DNA of 64,000 bases from the NCBI RefSeq assembly GCF_018294505.1, contig NC_057795.1:228636643-228700642 (forward strand), read 5' to 3'. The notes under the pieces were generated by a model that saw only the letters and a program-made list of their open reading frames with translations, did not search any database and was not told the DNA's origin. Origin of the DNA: Triticum aestivum (lineage: Eukaryota; Streptophyta; Magnoliopsida; Poales; Poaceae). Made by a program: the position numbers and the translations under genes. Positions 22,863 to 34,740 of the stretch are shown piece after piece (the first letter of the stretch is position 1; each line of letters starts with the position of its first letter).

Positions 22863-25022
22863 ACGACCATGAGGCATGAGCATCCTTTGCCATGTTGGAG
22901 TTAACTTTTTCATTTTTCAAAGATGATTTTTCCGCCTGGTCGAACAAAACCAGTTTTTTATGTAGTGAAACTTCTTCTTTGAACTGTTTTAATTTCTTTA
23001 GGAAACTTCTGCAAGTCCCAAAGTTAATCGGCATATTTTCTTAGTTAATTTTGTGCATCTTTTTATATGTACTACTGCTACGCGAAGTTAATGGACTGAA
23101 AGTAAACCAATGTTAACTAAACGAAAGTTAATCGCTCCTTTTTATAGCATATCTTCACGAAGTACTAGTAGTTAACTGAACCGAAGCTACTACATACCTT
23201 GCAAGCCAAGTACCAATTTTTTAGCAAGTGGATTGCAAGTGTTTCCGGCCATCGAACTACTTGGCTGGCGCAAGTAACTGTACCTTTTTTATACATACAG
23301 TGCTCTTTTGATACATGTGCACTTTCAAACCAAAGTTCTGTATGATGTTTCTAGACATGAGTTTTTTAGTAGAGCCGAACAAAACCTGAAGGCACAAGCT
23401 AACTGCTGGACTCTAGCTAACTGACGGTTCTCTGAGTAAAAAAAGTTTTTTTTAAAACTAACTGCTGTTTTTGCTAACTGCTACACATACCCCCAAGTGA
23501 ACCACCACAACATCTAAAAGCTAAGAGTTGTCTTTGCTTATATAATCAGACTTTTTGTGCTAAAAAAACCATAGAACAACTTCAACAAATTTTTAAGTAA
23601 ACTACCATTTTATTTTATTCAATAATGAACCATACTCTTTATGAGTTTTTTAGTTAACTGCAGAAATTCCAAAGTTAATTTCCCTGGGCTTTTCTATGTT
23701 TTTTTATACATAACTGCTAAAACCCCAGGAGTTAACCAAGCCACCAACAAAATGTATACTTAAAAAGAGAGAGTCACGGACAATGACATGATACATTTGT
23801 TGGAAATGATGATCTTAAAGACTAAGCTGTAGCTATTATGTTCTTAAGATTAATCCTAAGTACAAATATCTGCTACAGTAGGCATCGTCTACTGTAGCTG
23901 GTTCACTAAACTAGGAGAGCTGCCCTGATCGGGGGCTGGCCTTGGCCAACCAGGTGTTTGTCCCTGGTGCACTATGCATAAAATAAAGGAGAGATAGATA
24001 GATAAGGGAAGGGAGTTGTGCTGGCTGGTACTCTAACCCAGAACATTCACACACGCCCACTCCACTCTCTCTCTCTCTCTCTCAACTAAGCTGCCAATCA
24101 AGCTCGACACAGGAGCACTGGGAAAGATAGAACACAACCACTAGATCAAGCTGGTGGTGGTGCATAATTAGAAGAAGGAGATGGCAAGACCTGGTGATCA
24201 AGGTAACATCCATCACCCAATTAGTTTGTGGCTCAAACTTACGCTAATATGATCCTGGAGGATCCAACAACATTTTCATAAAATTATCTAGTTTTACTTA
24301 TGGTGCACAAAGGAACAAGTATTGCAGTGCACTTAGAAAAAAAATGAAGGAACTTCTCTCTACCACACGTAATCTTATTCTTTCACATTGCTTGTATTTT
24401 CCTTTTTCTACTCAAAACTGTAAGCACTAATACTCTTAACTGCACTATAGGAAATGAACCAAATGAACTCCATGGTTGCTTCCATCTCACCCGTCATTGA
24501 CAGTGCAATGAAACAATTTTTTATAACATGTGTTTGTTCTTCTCAAAGTATATTCCTTAATCGCGATGGCTAACTGCTAAAACTATACGTAATAGTCAAA
24601 TCACAAACAGAAAGAACCAGATTTGAGAACTTCAGAAACTATAAACTATGTAACTACTGAACTATACACAACCGCTGCCAATGCCTACTAGTATTTTTCA
24701 GAGAGAACAACCATGTACAGTAAAAATATGCTAACTACGTTGGGGGGGGGGGGAAGTTGATGCTGCTCGACACCTAAAGTGAGGCCCGCTGGTTTAGCGA
24801 AATTAAATTCACCATTTTTTTCAGGTAAAGCTACCTGCATAGGTCGGCTGGGTTAACTTCTATTTTTCAGTTAAGCTAAGTGCATAAGGCCGTCGAAGCA
24901 GAGATATGGAAGCCATGGATCTAGAGGCAGGGGAGGAGCCACCTTGGAGTCATGTGCCGGACCAGGAGGTAGAGGGAAGCAACAACCGGCAATTTGGGGA
25001 GCAAGGGAAGAGGGTCGTCGTC
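22863..25022. other. TIR element 3 interior between Gypsy copies 1 and 2
   Basis: AT-rich sequence with scattered GTTAACT/GCTAACTG words to about 23760, a gene-like segment at about 23860-24204 (listed separately), then AT-rich sequence with a G12 run at about 24741 and a short G-rich part from 24900. No long open frame. Confidence 0.5.
23860..24204 (+). pseudogene. Possible captured host promoter and first exon
   Basis: The segment differs in texture from the word-rich DNA around it. It has a TATA-like ATGCATAAAATAAAGG (about 23975-23990), a leader with a (CT)n run (24065-24083), and GAAGGAG followed by ATG at 24181. Seven codons (MARPGDQ) are followed by a consensus donor, CAAGGTAACA, with the exon ending at 24202. 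Downstream is AT-rich, as in an intron. This is the layout of a grass gene's 5' end carried inside a DNA element. No second exon was found and the parent gene is not recognised. Confidence 0.4.
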
Positions 25023-25494
25023 TGTCGGTGTCAAAACCGGCGGATCTCGGGTAGGGGGTCCCGATCTGTGCGTCTAAGGCTAATGGTAACATGAGGCAAG
25101 GGACACGATGTTTTACCCAGGTTCGGGCCCTCTCGATGGAGGTAAAACCCTACTTCCTGCTTGATTGATATTGGTGATATGGGTATTACAAGAGTTGATC
25201 TACCACGAGATCGTAGAGGCCAAATCCTAGAAGCTAGCCTATGATGATTATGATTCTGTCTCTAAGGACTAAACCCTCCGGTTTATATAGACAGCGGAGA
25301 GGGCTAGGGTTTACATGGAGTCGGTTACAAAGAAGGAAATATAATATCCGGATCGCCAAGCTTGTCTTCCACGCAAAGGAGAGTCCCATCTGGACACGGG
25401 ACAAAGTCTTGAGTCTTATATCTTCGCGGTCCAACAGTCCGGCCAAAGTATATAGTCTGGCTGTCCAGATACCCCCTAATCCAGAACTCCCTCA
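25023..25494 (-). repeat. 3' LTR of Gypsy copy 2
   Basis: TGTCGGTGTCAAAACC to AGAACTCCCTCA, 472 bases. It shares AAGGCTAATGGTAACA and GATATTGGTGATATGGG with its partner at 32901. Confidence 0.9.
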
Positions 25495-25916
25495 GTAGCC
25501 CCTGAACCAGGCTTCAATGACGATGAGTCCGGTGCGCAGTTCTGTCTTCGACATTGCAAGGAGGGTTCTGTCTTTGAATACTCCAAAGTAGTTATCGAAC
25601 ACTTGAACCGTGTCCGGATCTACAGGATGATCTTCACAGGATAACACTTCATAAATCTGATCTGCTGGCAATTTTTTCACGGCGTGCTCCTGCATCGTGG
25701 CCCGACCCAACACGAACCGGTTTTACTTGACCTCCCCCAATACGCGTTGCGAGGCGGCTTTACTGGCACGCCTTGCCAGAGTAGAGGTCGTGCTCCCCTT
25801 AGGGCGGGATCTTCCATTAATATAGGTGCACGCGTCCCCATGACGTCTGTTGGTATGACTCTGTGTTTTTAGGTAAGTCCCGAGCGGTTATGCCGAGGAC
25901 GCTTGATATTCACCCC

Positions 25917-25927
25917 CTATATAAAGG
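25917..25927 (+). promoter_or_regulatory. TATA box of antisense gene, Gypsy copy 2
   Basis: CTATATAAAGG lies about 100 bases upstream of the accessory-gene ATG (26026). Its placement is conserved in copies 1 and 3. Confidence 0.6.
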
Positions 25928-26025
25928 GGCCGAGGCCTATCCCTCTTTTACACCACTCTTGCGCCTTTTCACATCTCGAGTTCTAACACTCGAAGCCCAA
26001 GCTCAAGCACCTCAGATCCTTAGCC

Positions 26026-28980
26026 ATGTCCGGATCCGACCTTCAAGGCCGGTGGGTGGCCTCCTCGGTCACAGAGGAGGATATTGCGAAGCTTAGGGAG
26101 GTCGGATATCTGACCGCCGACATCAAGCACAGGCTTCCTGCTCCAGGGCAGGTCATCCCTACTCCCGAGCCCAACGAGAGTGTCGTATTTGTTTACCACT
26201 TCCTCCGCGGCTTGGGCTTCACCCTTGATCCCTTTGTGAGAGGGCTCATGTTCTATTACGGGTTAGATTTTCACGATTTAGCTCCGAACGCTATCCTCCA
26301 TATCTTGTCGTTCATCGTTGTGTGCGAAACATTTCTCCACGTCACTCCACACTTCGGCTTATGGCTCAAGACCTTCAATGTGAAGCGGAAGATGATTGAG
26401 GGGCGACACATGAAGTGTGGAGGTGCTGTAATAAGCAGGAATGCCGACGCCCCATGTCCAGAGGGCTCCTTCCCAGAGGTGTCCAATCTATGGCAGCGGA
26501 GGTGGTTTTATGTTACGGCTCCCAGAGGCACAAAGTGGGTGGCTGCCCCCGACTTTAGTCCGGGCCCTCCTTCTCAACTGGCATCATGGACCAATGTAGG
26601 ACGGGATTGGGGATCTGCTAGTGATGTACCAATACTGTAGAGCCATATTCGGGAGCTACTTGAGAGGGACATTAGCCTTGTCAGCATAATTCAGGTAACG
26701 CTAATCCGACGGATGTTGCCGTGCAAACGCCGGCCTCTCCGGATGTGGGAGTTCAATCCGGAAGGTCCGCGGACTATTTTGCACTTCTTCGGCCTGACGC
26801 TTGAAGGGATGTGTAAATTATTCTTCGGACCACAAGTAAAGTGTTCGGATACCACCGAAGATGCGGGACTGAGCTGCAATCGCCCAGATACCCAAGTAAG
26901 TAACCCACAAACCGAACACTTTGTCTATTTTTGTCATAGTCATTATTCTGAAAATCCTCCGTGGCCAGGAATGGCTCAGCAAGGCGGAGAGAATCAGGTG
27001 TCCGGCGCCACTTCCCGAAGGCTCGCCAAGTCCCACCATAGCCAAGATGCTTGGTCGTGTGCTAAGAAAAATGCCCTCAGGGAAAGACGAAGGGAAGAAC
27101 AAGGAAGCAGAACTTCACACATTGCGCATCCAAACCGGGGGAATTGCTACCTCCCCAAAGGAGGATAGCCGGGAAGGGGAATCTAAGGCCTCCTCCCCTC
27201 GCGGGAAGAAGAGGGCCGCCTCCGAAGACTTGGAGACGGAGGTTCCCAAATAGGGGAAGAAGGCTTCACCAGGGGGCCCTGCCTCAAAGGGCGTCCTCAC
27301 CGAGTCATGCTCGCCAATGGGCCAGCCTTCAACCGAGCTGTAAGTTAATCGTAAATACGAAGGTACTGCTTTTCTCCGAGAACAATAACCAGGATCCATT
27401 CTTTGCAGTCCGGCTAGCAGCTCTTCTCGACAGAGTTCATCTTCAGGGGATCTCCTTCCGGAGATGATGGAGAGTGAGACCCAACCAACCTCTCCGCCTC
27501 ATGAGGCGGGCGACCCTGAGGTGTCGTCACGGAGGAGTCCGGATCTGCCAAAGCCAGAAGCTAATCCTTCGGCCGCCCTGAGCCCTGAGCATTCGGCTCC
27601 CACGGGGGGCGATGAGAAGGGTTCGGCACAGTTTAGTGTCCGGCCGGACACACTGAAGGGCCTTTTGGAGCGAGCTGCTCTCTCGGAGGAGCACCGTTCA
27701 TTAATGAGTACGGTGCTCGAGAAGATTTCCTCCGCCACAAGCGGGTTGAATGAAGCCTTTACGAGCCTTCTCAGAGGCTTTGAGGTATGTAATGAAAAAT
27801 ACATAATTTTTGGCTGTGACGCACGTGCTAGGTGTGCTCCATATGGATAGTAGCCCCCGAGACTCTGGTTGCCCGCCCTAGGCAGCAAACGGAGGATCAT
27901 ATTGTGTAAGTAATGATTGCGCTGTATTTATGCGCAGGTGTCTAAGGATCCGGCAGCCGACCGGTCCGTTGAAGTTGCCGAACTAAGGAGGCAGATTGGA
28001 GCTATTGATGTCGATATCACACTGGTGAACGAGCGGCTTAACGAGTCACAAGGTATGTGCTCTGCTTTCCTTATTATTTTTCATAGGAAAAACTGAGAGG
28101 GGCATAATGCTAATGTTATATGCTTGGAATGCAGACGGTGCTGCTACCATGGAAGCCCTAAGGGCGGAACTTGCCCTGGCCAAGGAACAGGCCCGGGCGA
28201 GCAATGCAGCTGCCCTAAAGGCGGCCAAAGAGTTGAGAGCCGAACAGGCTGCTCATCACCAGAGCGAAGACAGAATAGCCGAAATGGCTGTGGAGCTAGA
28301 AAACGCCGCCAACCGGTATGAGCTTCTTGAAAAAGAAAATCATGCGAATAAGGCTGACCTGAAGAAGGCCCTTGATGCGGCCAAGGAGACGCGTTCCGAC
28401 CTTAGGGATGCGCGGGAGGAGCTTCGACAGGCCGGAGAAATCGCGGCTGGAAACCCCTATTTGTTGCGGATGAAGTTTTTAGATCCGAAGTACGCTCCTC
28501 TGGATCGATGCTGGAGTCCTGCAGACGCCTATGCGGATTTGTCGAAGAGTATGGCTGATGCAGCCAAGTTTTTTGAGGATCAAAAAGATGATGAAGTGGA
28601 AAAGCTGTTCTGGTCGCAGTTCAGCACTCCAACGCGCAAATTGCCTTTGAGTGAGAAGATGGCTGCTGTGGGCCGAGCTCCACAGGCTGTCTGGTCTTGC
28701 AATGTGGTCTGTACTAGACCATCTATGGCCGAAGGGGCCGGAGCCGGACAGTTATATTGGTTTAGTGCAACAATTCCTTGGTGCCGTATCGCGGATCGAT
28801 GCCATGAAGAGGTCGGCGTGCATAGAGGGTGCCCGGATGGCTCTTGCCCGTGTTAAAGCATACTTGACAGATATGGAGGCCACCGTCGTTGCGACCCAGA
28901 ATCCGGCGGGGGGCCAGGATCCGGCCGAGCACCTCTTGGAGCAGGTAGCAGAAGGTGCTCGCTTAATAGAGGCTCGGTGA
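26026..28980 (+). pseudogene. Antisense accessory gene (Transposase_28-type), five exons, Gypsy copy 2
   Basis: Proposed exons: 26026-26895, 26969-27339, 27409-27784, 27938-28052 and 28135-28980, each bordered by GT and AG (GTAAGT, GTAAGT, GTATGT and GTATGT donors). Exon 1 holds the Transposase_28-like region (FVRGLMFYYG, PHFGLWLKTFNV) and a second conserved block (MWEFNPEGPR). The middle exons are charged and low-complexity. Exon 5 is a long Ala/Glu/Lys coiled coil followed by a conserved helical C-terminus (IEGARMALARVK). Damage includes a stop in exon 1 (26638-26640) and a +1 frameshift near 28665 relative to copy 3. Its role in the retroelement is unknown. Confidence 0.75.
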
Positions 28981-30099
28981 TTGAAGAATATCATGCCCGA
29001 AAGTATTATTGTGCCTCCTGTGCGGCCGTTTTTATGTATATGTGTAATCTGAAAGTTAGCAGTCGTTGGCTTCAGCCCCCACGCATACAATGCGGGTGTT
29101 TGCAAAAAATATGCATAATCACACTTGATCCAACATCTTGGTCCATTAAGGAGGTGATCGCACGTCGAATTAGGCAACCAGACTATATAGTTGGAACACT
29201 TTCACTTAGCCATAGGAGTTTGAAGGTGGGGCTACTATGTAGCCCCTAGTACCTTTGCGTGCATCCGAATACAGGCGCGTGTGTACATGACCGAAAAACG
29301 GTCCTTTGTTAATGCGGCGGAATCCTAAAGATTCCTATAAATCTTCGAGTGGTTGAACAGTCTCTCGCTATATCATGACAGTCAGTTTTCGGCTTTCTCT
29401 ACTGAGGTGCTCATCCGGAATAACTAGGGCACAATTGCAGTAGTTCTCCTTTGGCCACCTTAGTCGATAAGAACGGAACGTAAGGCGGCGAACCCAGGAG
29501 CCGGGCAAACCCAACATTTGACCACGGACATGATTCGGAGCTGATGCATATAAGGCCAAACTCGCGACGCCGAACACTCCCGAAGGTATTCGGAGTTTAT
29601 AACATACACTGAGCTGAGTAACACCCTTTATTGTGAACCCTGTATTCCTAGGTACGTGCATTAGTCTGTCGTGGCGAAATGCCAATAACGGCAGTATCCC
29701 CTGTGGGTGTAGTACCCGTGGAAGGTTTACACAGGGGCTTAATCTAAAGAGAAACCTTTGATAGGGGCCCTGCTGCACATCTGCGCCTTTGTCTCCGTTG
29801 TGCCGTGTCCTGGGAGGGTGTCGCACGAATGGTGTCTATAAAAAGAAAAACTCATGTAGAAGAGTATGACGTAAGCGTGCGAAAAGTTGGCTATCACTAA
29901 TGGATAGTAAAAGTGTAAGACAGTGGCATGTTAATAAGGTCAGGCCAAAAATTGGGCTTTATTAATTATCTATAGCCCCTGGTGTCCTCTATGGGATTGC
30001 ATGTGCGGCGCCAAGATAAGGTTTATCTGGGCTGCCGGACTCGTCTAACCGTGTTCGTGGTCTTAACGACCAGTCATGTTTTCAGGTATTAGAGGCCGC
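28981..30099. other. Non-coding spacer in place of pol, Gypsy copy 2
   Basis: About 1.1 kb between the convergent ends of the accessory gene and the gag-protease frame, collinear with 37727-38930 of copy 3. Minus-strand frames here are short and have no RT, RNase H or integrase motif. Confidence 0.7.
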
Positions 30100-31644
30100 T
30101 TAGAGTCCGCCGGTTGGAGCCGTCGCATACTCTTCCGTGCGTAAGGTACGCTCTGTGTTTTCGTTAACGGTGATGATGCCACATGGACCGGGCATCTTGA
30201 GTTTAAGGTAGGCGTAGTGCGGTACTGCGTTGAAGTGGGCGAAGGCCGTTCTCCCAAGCAATGCATGATAGCCGCTTTGGAGAGGGGCGATGGTGAAGAG
30301 TAGTTCTTCGCTTCTGGAGTTGCCTGGGGAACCGAATGTTACCTCCAGTACGAGGGAGCCCCTGCAGTGGGCTTCGATGCCTGGTATCACCCCTTCAAGG
30401 GTGGTGTTGCTGTGGTTGATTCTTGATGGGTCTATCCCCATCCTACGGATAGTGTCCTGGTATATTAGATTAAGACTACTGCCGCCGTCCATGAGGACGT
30501 GAGTAAGATGGTATCCGTCGATTATTGGGTCGACCACCAAGGCAGCTGATCCTTCGTGCCGAATACTAGTTGGGTAGTCCCTGTGATCGAAAGTGATCGG
30601 GTAAGCCGACCAGTGGTTAAGTTTGGGTGCGACGGGCTCTATAGCGTATGCGTCTCTGAGCGCGCATTCACGCCTTCTCGTGGATATGTGAGTCGCTTGG
30701 ATCATGTTTACTGTTTTTACATCGGGCGGGAATTTTTTCTGTCCCCCAGTGTTCGGCGGGCAAGGCTGATACTCGTCTCCACTTGGTGTTTCCCGTCCCT
30801 TGTGTTCGGCATTTAATTTGCCATCCTGCTTGAAGACCCAACATTCTCTGTGAGTGTGGTTCGCAGGTTTGTTGGGGGTGCCATGAATTTGGCACAGTCT
30901 ATCCAGGACTTTGTTCAAGCCGGACGGTCCCTCTTTCCTGCCTTTAAATGGCTTCTTTTGTTGACCGGGTCGAGAGCCCCTGAATCCGGCGTTGACTGTT
31001 GTGTTGTCCGGACTTTCTTCCTTGTTTTGACGTTTATTTTTATTGTGTCGTGGCTTCCCGTTGCCATCCCCGATTTCAGATGTACTTGGGTCGCTGGTGC
31101 CTTTACGGGCCAACCAGCTATCTTTGCCTGCGCAAAATTGGGTCATAAGGTTTGTTAGGGCTGCCATTGTCCTCGGCTTTTCTTGGCCGAGGTGTCTGGC
31201 GAGCCATTCATCCCGAATGCCGTGCTTGAAGTCCGCTAGGGCTTCGGCATCCGGACAATCAACAATTTGATTCTTCTTAGTGAGGAATCTGTTCCAAAGC
31301 TTGCAGGCGGACTCTCCGGGCTGTTGAATTATGTGACTTAAATCGTCTGCATCCGGAGGCCGTACATAGGTCCCATGAAAATTGGCCCTGAAAGCATCCT
31401 CGAGTTCCTCCCAACTTCCAATTGAATTTTCGGGGAGGCTTTTCAACCAGTGTCGAGCTGGTCCCTTCAACTTGAGGGGAAGGTATTTGATGGCGTGGAC
31501 GTCGTCCCCACGAGCCATGTGGATATGCAGGATAAAATCCTCGATCCAGACCCCTGGGTCTGTCGTTCCATTGTATGCCTCTATCTTCACAGGTTTAAAA
31601 CCCTGTGGAAATTTATGGTCCAACACCTCTTCGGTGAAGCACAA
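30100..31644 (-). CDS. gag-protease open frame, Gypsy copy 2
   Basis: A 514-codon frame without an internal stop; it is open further upstream and lacks its own ATG here. Residues about 1-175 are a retrotransposon gag domain (MARGDDVHAIKYLPLKLKGP, FRANFHGTYVRPP, DCPDAEALADF). A basic linker follows, then a Cys/His cluster (CQIHGTPNKPANHTHREC) typical of Tat-type gag. An aspartic protease region has LMDGGSSLNLI as its active-site motif near residue 385. The frame stops soon after the protease (EEYATAPTGGL), where pol would follow. Gag would form the particle and the protease would process the polyprotein; without RT and integrase the element would depend on other copies. Confidence 0.8.
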   Translation of the reverse strand: MCFTEEVLDHKFPQGFKPVKIEAYNGTTDPGVWIEDFILHIHMARGDDVHAIKYLPLKLKGPARHWLKSLPENSIGSWEELEDAFRANFHGTYVRPPDADDLSHIIQQPGESACKLWNRFLTKKNQIVDCPDAEALADFKHGIRDEWLARHLGQEKPRTMAALTNLMTQFCAGKDSWLARKGTSDPSTSEIGDGNGKPRHNKNKRQNKEESPDNTTVNAGFRGSRPGQQKKPFKGRKEGPSGLNKVLDRLCQIHGTPNKPANHTHRECWVFKQDGKLNAEHKGRETPSGDEYQPCPPNTGGQKKFPPDVKTVNMIQATHISTRRRECALRDAYAIEPVAPKLNHWSAYPITFDHRDYPTSIRHEGSAALVVDPIIDGYHLTHVLMDGGSSLNLIYQDTIRRMGIDPSRINHSNTTLEGVIPGIEAHCRGSLVLEVTFGSPGNSRSEELLFTIAPLQSGYHALLGRTAFAHFNAVPHYAYLKLKMPGPCGIITVNENTERTLRTEEYATAPTGGL

Positions 31645-31724
31645 GGGGTGAGCAGCCCCTCTGTATCTGGACGTGCTGTGGCATGCCGTCTGCGGTTGTT
31701 ATGTCCGGTGCTGATTCCGAACTG

Positions 31725-32642
31725 TTATCCGATCGGTATGATCATTTTGGTGACCATAGTCCTGCGCCGGGGTGTGTCCTTTAGATCCATAGATGGACCT
31801 AGCTGCGCCGGCCTTTTTTTCCAGGAGCTCGCGTAAATCGTGTGCGGCTCAAGCCTTCTGTGGTTTGTCCGGCCTCCTGGCCGTATTGTTCTTTGGTGGA
31901 ACGGCCTCATCGTCAAATTCTGGCAGCAGCTTGCGTTTTGGATAGCTCTTTGTGTGGCGATCCTTGCCGTACTTTTCTTTAGTGTCTAGCACTTTATTCC
32001 ATCTGCGATTGAGCATTTCCTGTGCGGCCTTAAGCCGTTGCTTCTCCTTCTTTAGACTTCTCGTAGTGGCCATAAGCCTTCTGTGGAGGTTATCTCGTTC
32101 CAAACGTGTTTCCGGGATGATGAGTGCATCGTCGTCTAGACTGTGCTATTGTCCCGGGGCGGTTTGATGAACTCGTCCCTCGGGATCATTGTGATCGGAC
32201 GTCTGCTCCGAGCTGTGCTCGGCGTGACCTGGCTCATCTTGCTCCATTGCTGGGTCCATATGGTCGTTGTTGCCTTCGGAGTTGACTGGGGTGCCGATCT
32301 TTCTAGCGCTGTTATTGCTATTTTTACTGTTGCTGGACTTGGAGCGGCGTCTAGCTCTGATTTGTCACTGTCGTCCTCCTTAGGCGTATCCACCATGTAT
32401 ATATCGTATGACGAGGTGGCAGTCCAGCGCCCTGTTGGTTCTGAATCATCTCCTGTGCCGACGTCCATACCGTCGGTATCATCGGAGTCGAAGTCAAGCA
32501 TGTCTGATACATCATTGACAGTGGCTATGAAGTGGGTGGTGGGTGGGCAACGGATTTCTTCGTCACCTTCTTCCCCCTTGAGCCGGACATAGTTCGGCCA
32601 GGAGTCTCCTGACAAAGAGAGAGCCTTTAATGAGTTCAACAT
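31725..32642 (-). pseudogene. gag N-terminal region, Gypsy copy 2
   Basis: Acidic, Ser/Asp/Pro-rich frames (32136-32642, 31849-32103, 31725-31916) precede the gag core. They include SYDIYMVDTPKED and a Lys/Arg-rich helical stretch (KKEKQRLKAAQEMLNRRW). The frames are broken by shifts. The region aligns with 40318-41760 of copy 3. Confidence 0.6.
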
Positions 32643-32882
32643 GTCACCAAAGGGCGAGCACTGGAAGATATCCGCGGATATCGGCCATGTAGTTCAAGTT
32701 TCCGAACCTGACCTGGTGGCCACGGGCGTAGCTGTCGATCTGCTCCAGATGGCCAAGCGAATTGGCCCGTAGTGCGAAGCCGCCGAACACGAAGATCTGT
32801 TCGGGGAGAAAAGTCTCACCCTGGACAATGTTGTTGTTGATTGAAGGAGCTATCAAGCCTTGCAGCGACGACACAGAGGAAC

Positions 32883-32900
32883 TCTCAATGAAAGCACCAA
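32883..32900 (-). promoter_or_regulatory. Primer binding site, Gypsy copy 2
   Basis: TGGTGCTTTCATTGAGAG on the minus strand, one base inside the 5' LTR. Confidence 0.7.
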
Positions 32901-33371
32901 TGTCGGTGTCAAAACCGGCGGATCTCGGGTAGGGGTCCCGATCTGTGCGTCTAAGGCTAATGGTAACAGGAGGCAAGGGACACGATGTTTTACCCAGGTT
33001 CGGGCCCTCTCGACGGAGGTAAAACCCTACTTCCTGCTTGATTGATATTGGTGATATGGGTATTACAAGAGTTGATCTACCACGAGATCGTAGAGGCCAA
33101 ACCCTAGAAGCTAGCCTATGATGATTATGATTCTGTCTCTAAGGACTAAACCCTCTGGTTTATATAGACATCGGAGAGGGCTAGGGTTTACATGGAGTCG
33201 GTTACAAAGAAGGAAATATAATATCCGGATCGCCAAGCTTGTCTTCCACGCAAAGGAGAGTCCCATCCGGATACGGGACAAAGTCTTTAGTCTTATATCT
33301 TCGCGGTCCAACAGTCCGGCCAAAGTATATAGTCCGGTTGTACGGATACCCCCTAATCCAGGACTCCCTTA
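32901..33371 (-). repeat. 5' LTR of Gypsy copy 2
   Basis: 471 bases, ending GGACTCCCTTA. The TATA box on the minus strand (TCTATATAAACC, about 33158-33169) precedes AAACCCTAG and supports minus-strand transcription into gag. Confidence 0.9.
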
Positions 33372-33729
33372 GCGTCCTCGGTCGCTATGGCCATGGCCAA
33401 CCAAGCATGAGGTCGGGGGAGTGGTGGCACTGGAGGCAAGGGTGGAGGGGGTTGACTGGGTTGTGATGGGGAGAATGAGGCCACTGTGGGAGGAGCATGG
33501 CGGAGGCCACCGCGTGGCGACGGCGAGTCCATCGGTCGGATCTCGTAGATGGGAGCCAGGCCGGTGAGAGGATGCTGGTGAAAAGGCGCGCCGACCGATG
33601 GTTGTAGGTGAAGCAAGAGATGTGCACGGCTGCAGCAGGCAGGTCCACTACAGGGGAGCATGGCCAGGCTCGTGGTGGTTATCGCCGGAGCAATAGGGGT
33701 AGCTGCCATACAGTCATCATGGCACCCGT
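33372..33729. other. TIR element 3 interior between Gypsy copies 2 and 3
   Basis: Short GC-rich host stretch, G-biased on the plus strand, with open but low-complexity Pro/Ser-rich minus frames (33353-33709). No recognised product. Confidence 0.5.
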
Positions 33730-34199
33730 TATCGGTGTCAAAACCGACGGATCTCGGGTAGGGGGCCCCGAACTGTGCGTCTAAGGCTAATGGTAATAGG
33801 AGGCGGGGACATAATGTTTACCCAGGTCCAGGCCCTCTCGATGGAGGTATTACCCTACTTCCTGCTTGATTGATCTTGATGATATGAGTATTACAAGAGT
33901 TGATCTACCACAAGGTCGTAGAGGCTAAACCCTACAAGCTAGCCTACGATTATGATTGTTGTTGTCCTATGGACTAAACCCTCCGGTTTATATAGACATC
34001 GGAGGGGGCTAGGGTTACACAGAGTCGGTTACAGAGAAGGAGATCTACATATTCGAATTGCCAAGCTTGCCTTCCACGCAAAGGAGAGTCCCATCCGGAC
34101 ACGGGACGAAGTCTTCAATCTTGTATCTTCATAGTCCAACAGTCCGGCCAAAGTATATAGTTCGGCTGTCCGAGGACCCGCTAATCCTAGACTCCCTCA
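33730..34199 (-). repeat. 3' LTR of Gypsy copy 3
   Basis: Starts TATCGGTGTCAAAACC (second base G to A) and ends TAGACTCCCTCA, 470 bases. Confidence 0.9.
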
Positions 34200-34630
34200 G
34201 TAGCCCCTGAACCAGGCTTAAATGACGATGAGTCTGGCGCGCAGATTGTCTTCGGCATTGCAAGGCGGGTTCCTTCTCCGAATACTCCATAGAAAATTTT
34301 GAACACAAGGATCGTGTCCGGCTCTGCAAAACAAATTCCACATACCGCCATAGAGAGCACAATATTCCACAAATCTAATCTGCTGACAACTTTTCATAGC
34401 GTGACATCACGACACGGCCCGGTTATTACGAACCGTTTTTCCTAGCCTGCCACTGCACGTGTTGCGAGGCAGTTTTATTGGCACGTCTTGTCGAAGCAGA
34501 GATCGTGTTCCCCTTTCACGGGATTCTCATCAATACGGGTGTGGGTAACCCAACCGCGCTTGTTAGTATGACACCTTGATTTTAGGCAAGTTCCAAACGG
34601 CCACACGGAGGATGCTTGATATTCACCCTC

Positions 34631-34640
34631 TTTATATAGG
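34631..34640 (+). promoter_or_regulatory. TATA box of antisense gene, Gypsy copy 3
   Basis: TTTATATAGG about 100 bases upstream of the ATG at 34741. Confidence 0.55.
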
Positions 34641-34740
34641 GGCCAAGGCCTGTCCTTTTCTCTCCACGCTCGATCCTTCCCTTCTCCTACCTCGAGTTCC
34701 AACACACAAGGCTCAGGCTAAGCGCTTCGGCCCTTCAACC

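Larger units (their letters stand above)
25023..33371 (-). mobile_element. Tat-type Gypsy copy 2, lacking RT, RNase H and integrase
   Basis: LTRs are 25023-25494 and 32901-33371, flanked by TCGTC (25018-25022) and GCGTC (33372-33376), a duplication with one mismatch. In element order (minus strand): 5' LTR, primer site (32883-32900), leader, gag N-terminal part, gag, protease, about 1.1 kb non-coding, antisense accessory gene (on plus), 3' LTR. No reverse transcriptase, RNase H or integrase motif occurs anywhere between protease and the accessory gene. The same is true of copy 3. Confidence 0.9.

Noticed and set aside
24741..24752. G12 run as a regulatory site
   Set aside because: A single homopolymer with no conserved context; probably slippage or an assembly-sensitive site.
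30290..31836. Plus-strand frames opposite gag in Gypsy copy 2
   Set aside because: Reverse-strand shadows of the gag-protease frame, with no start context or domain.
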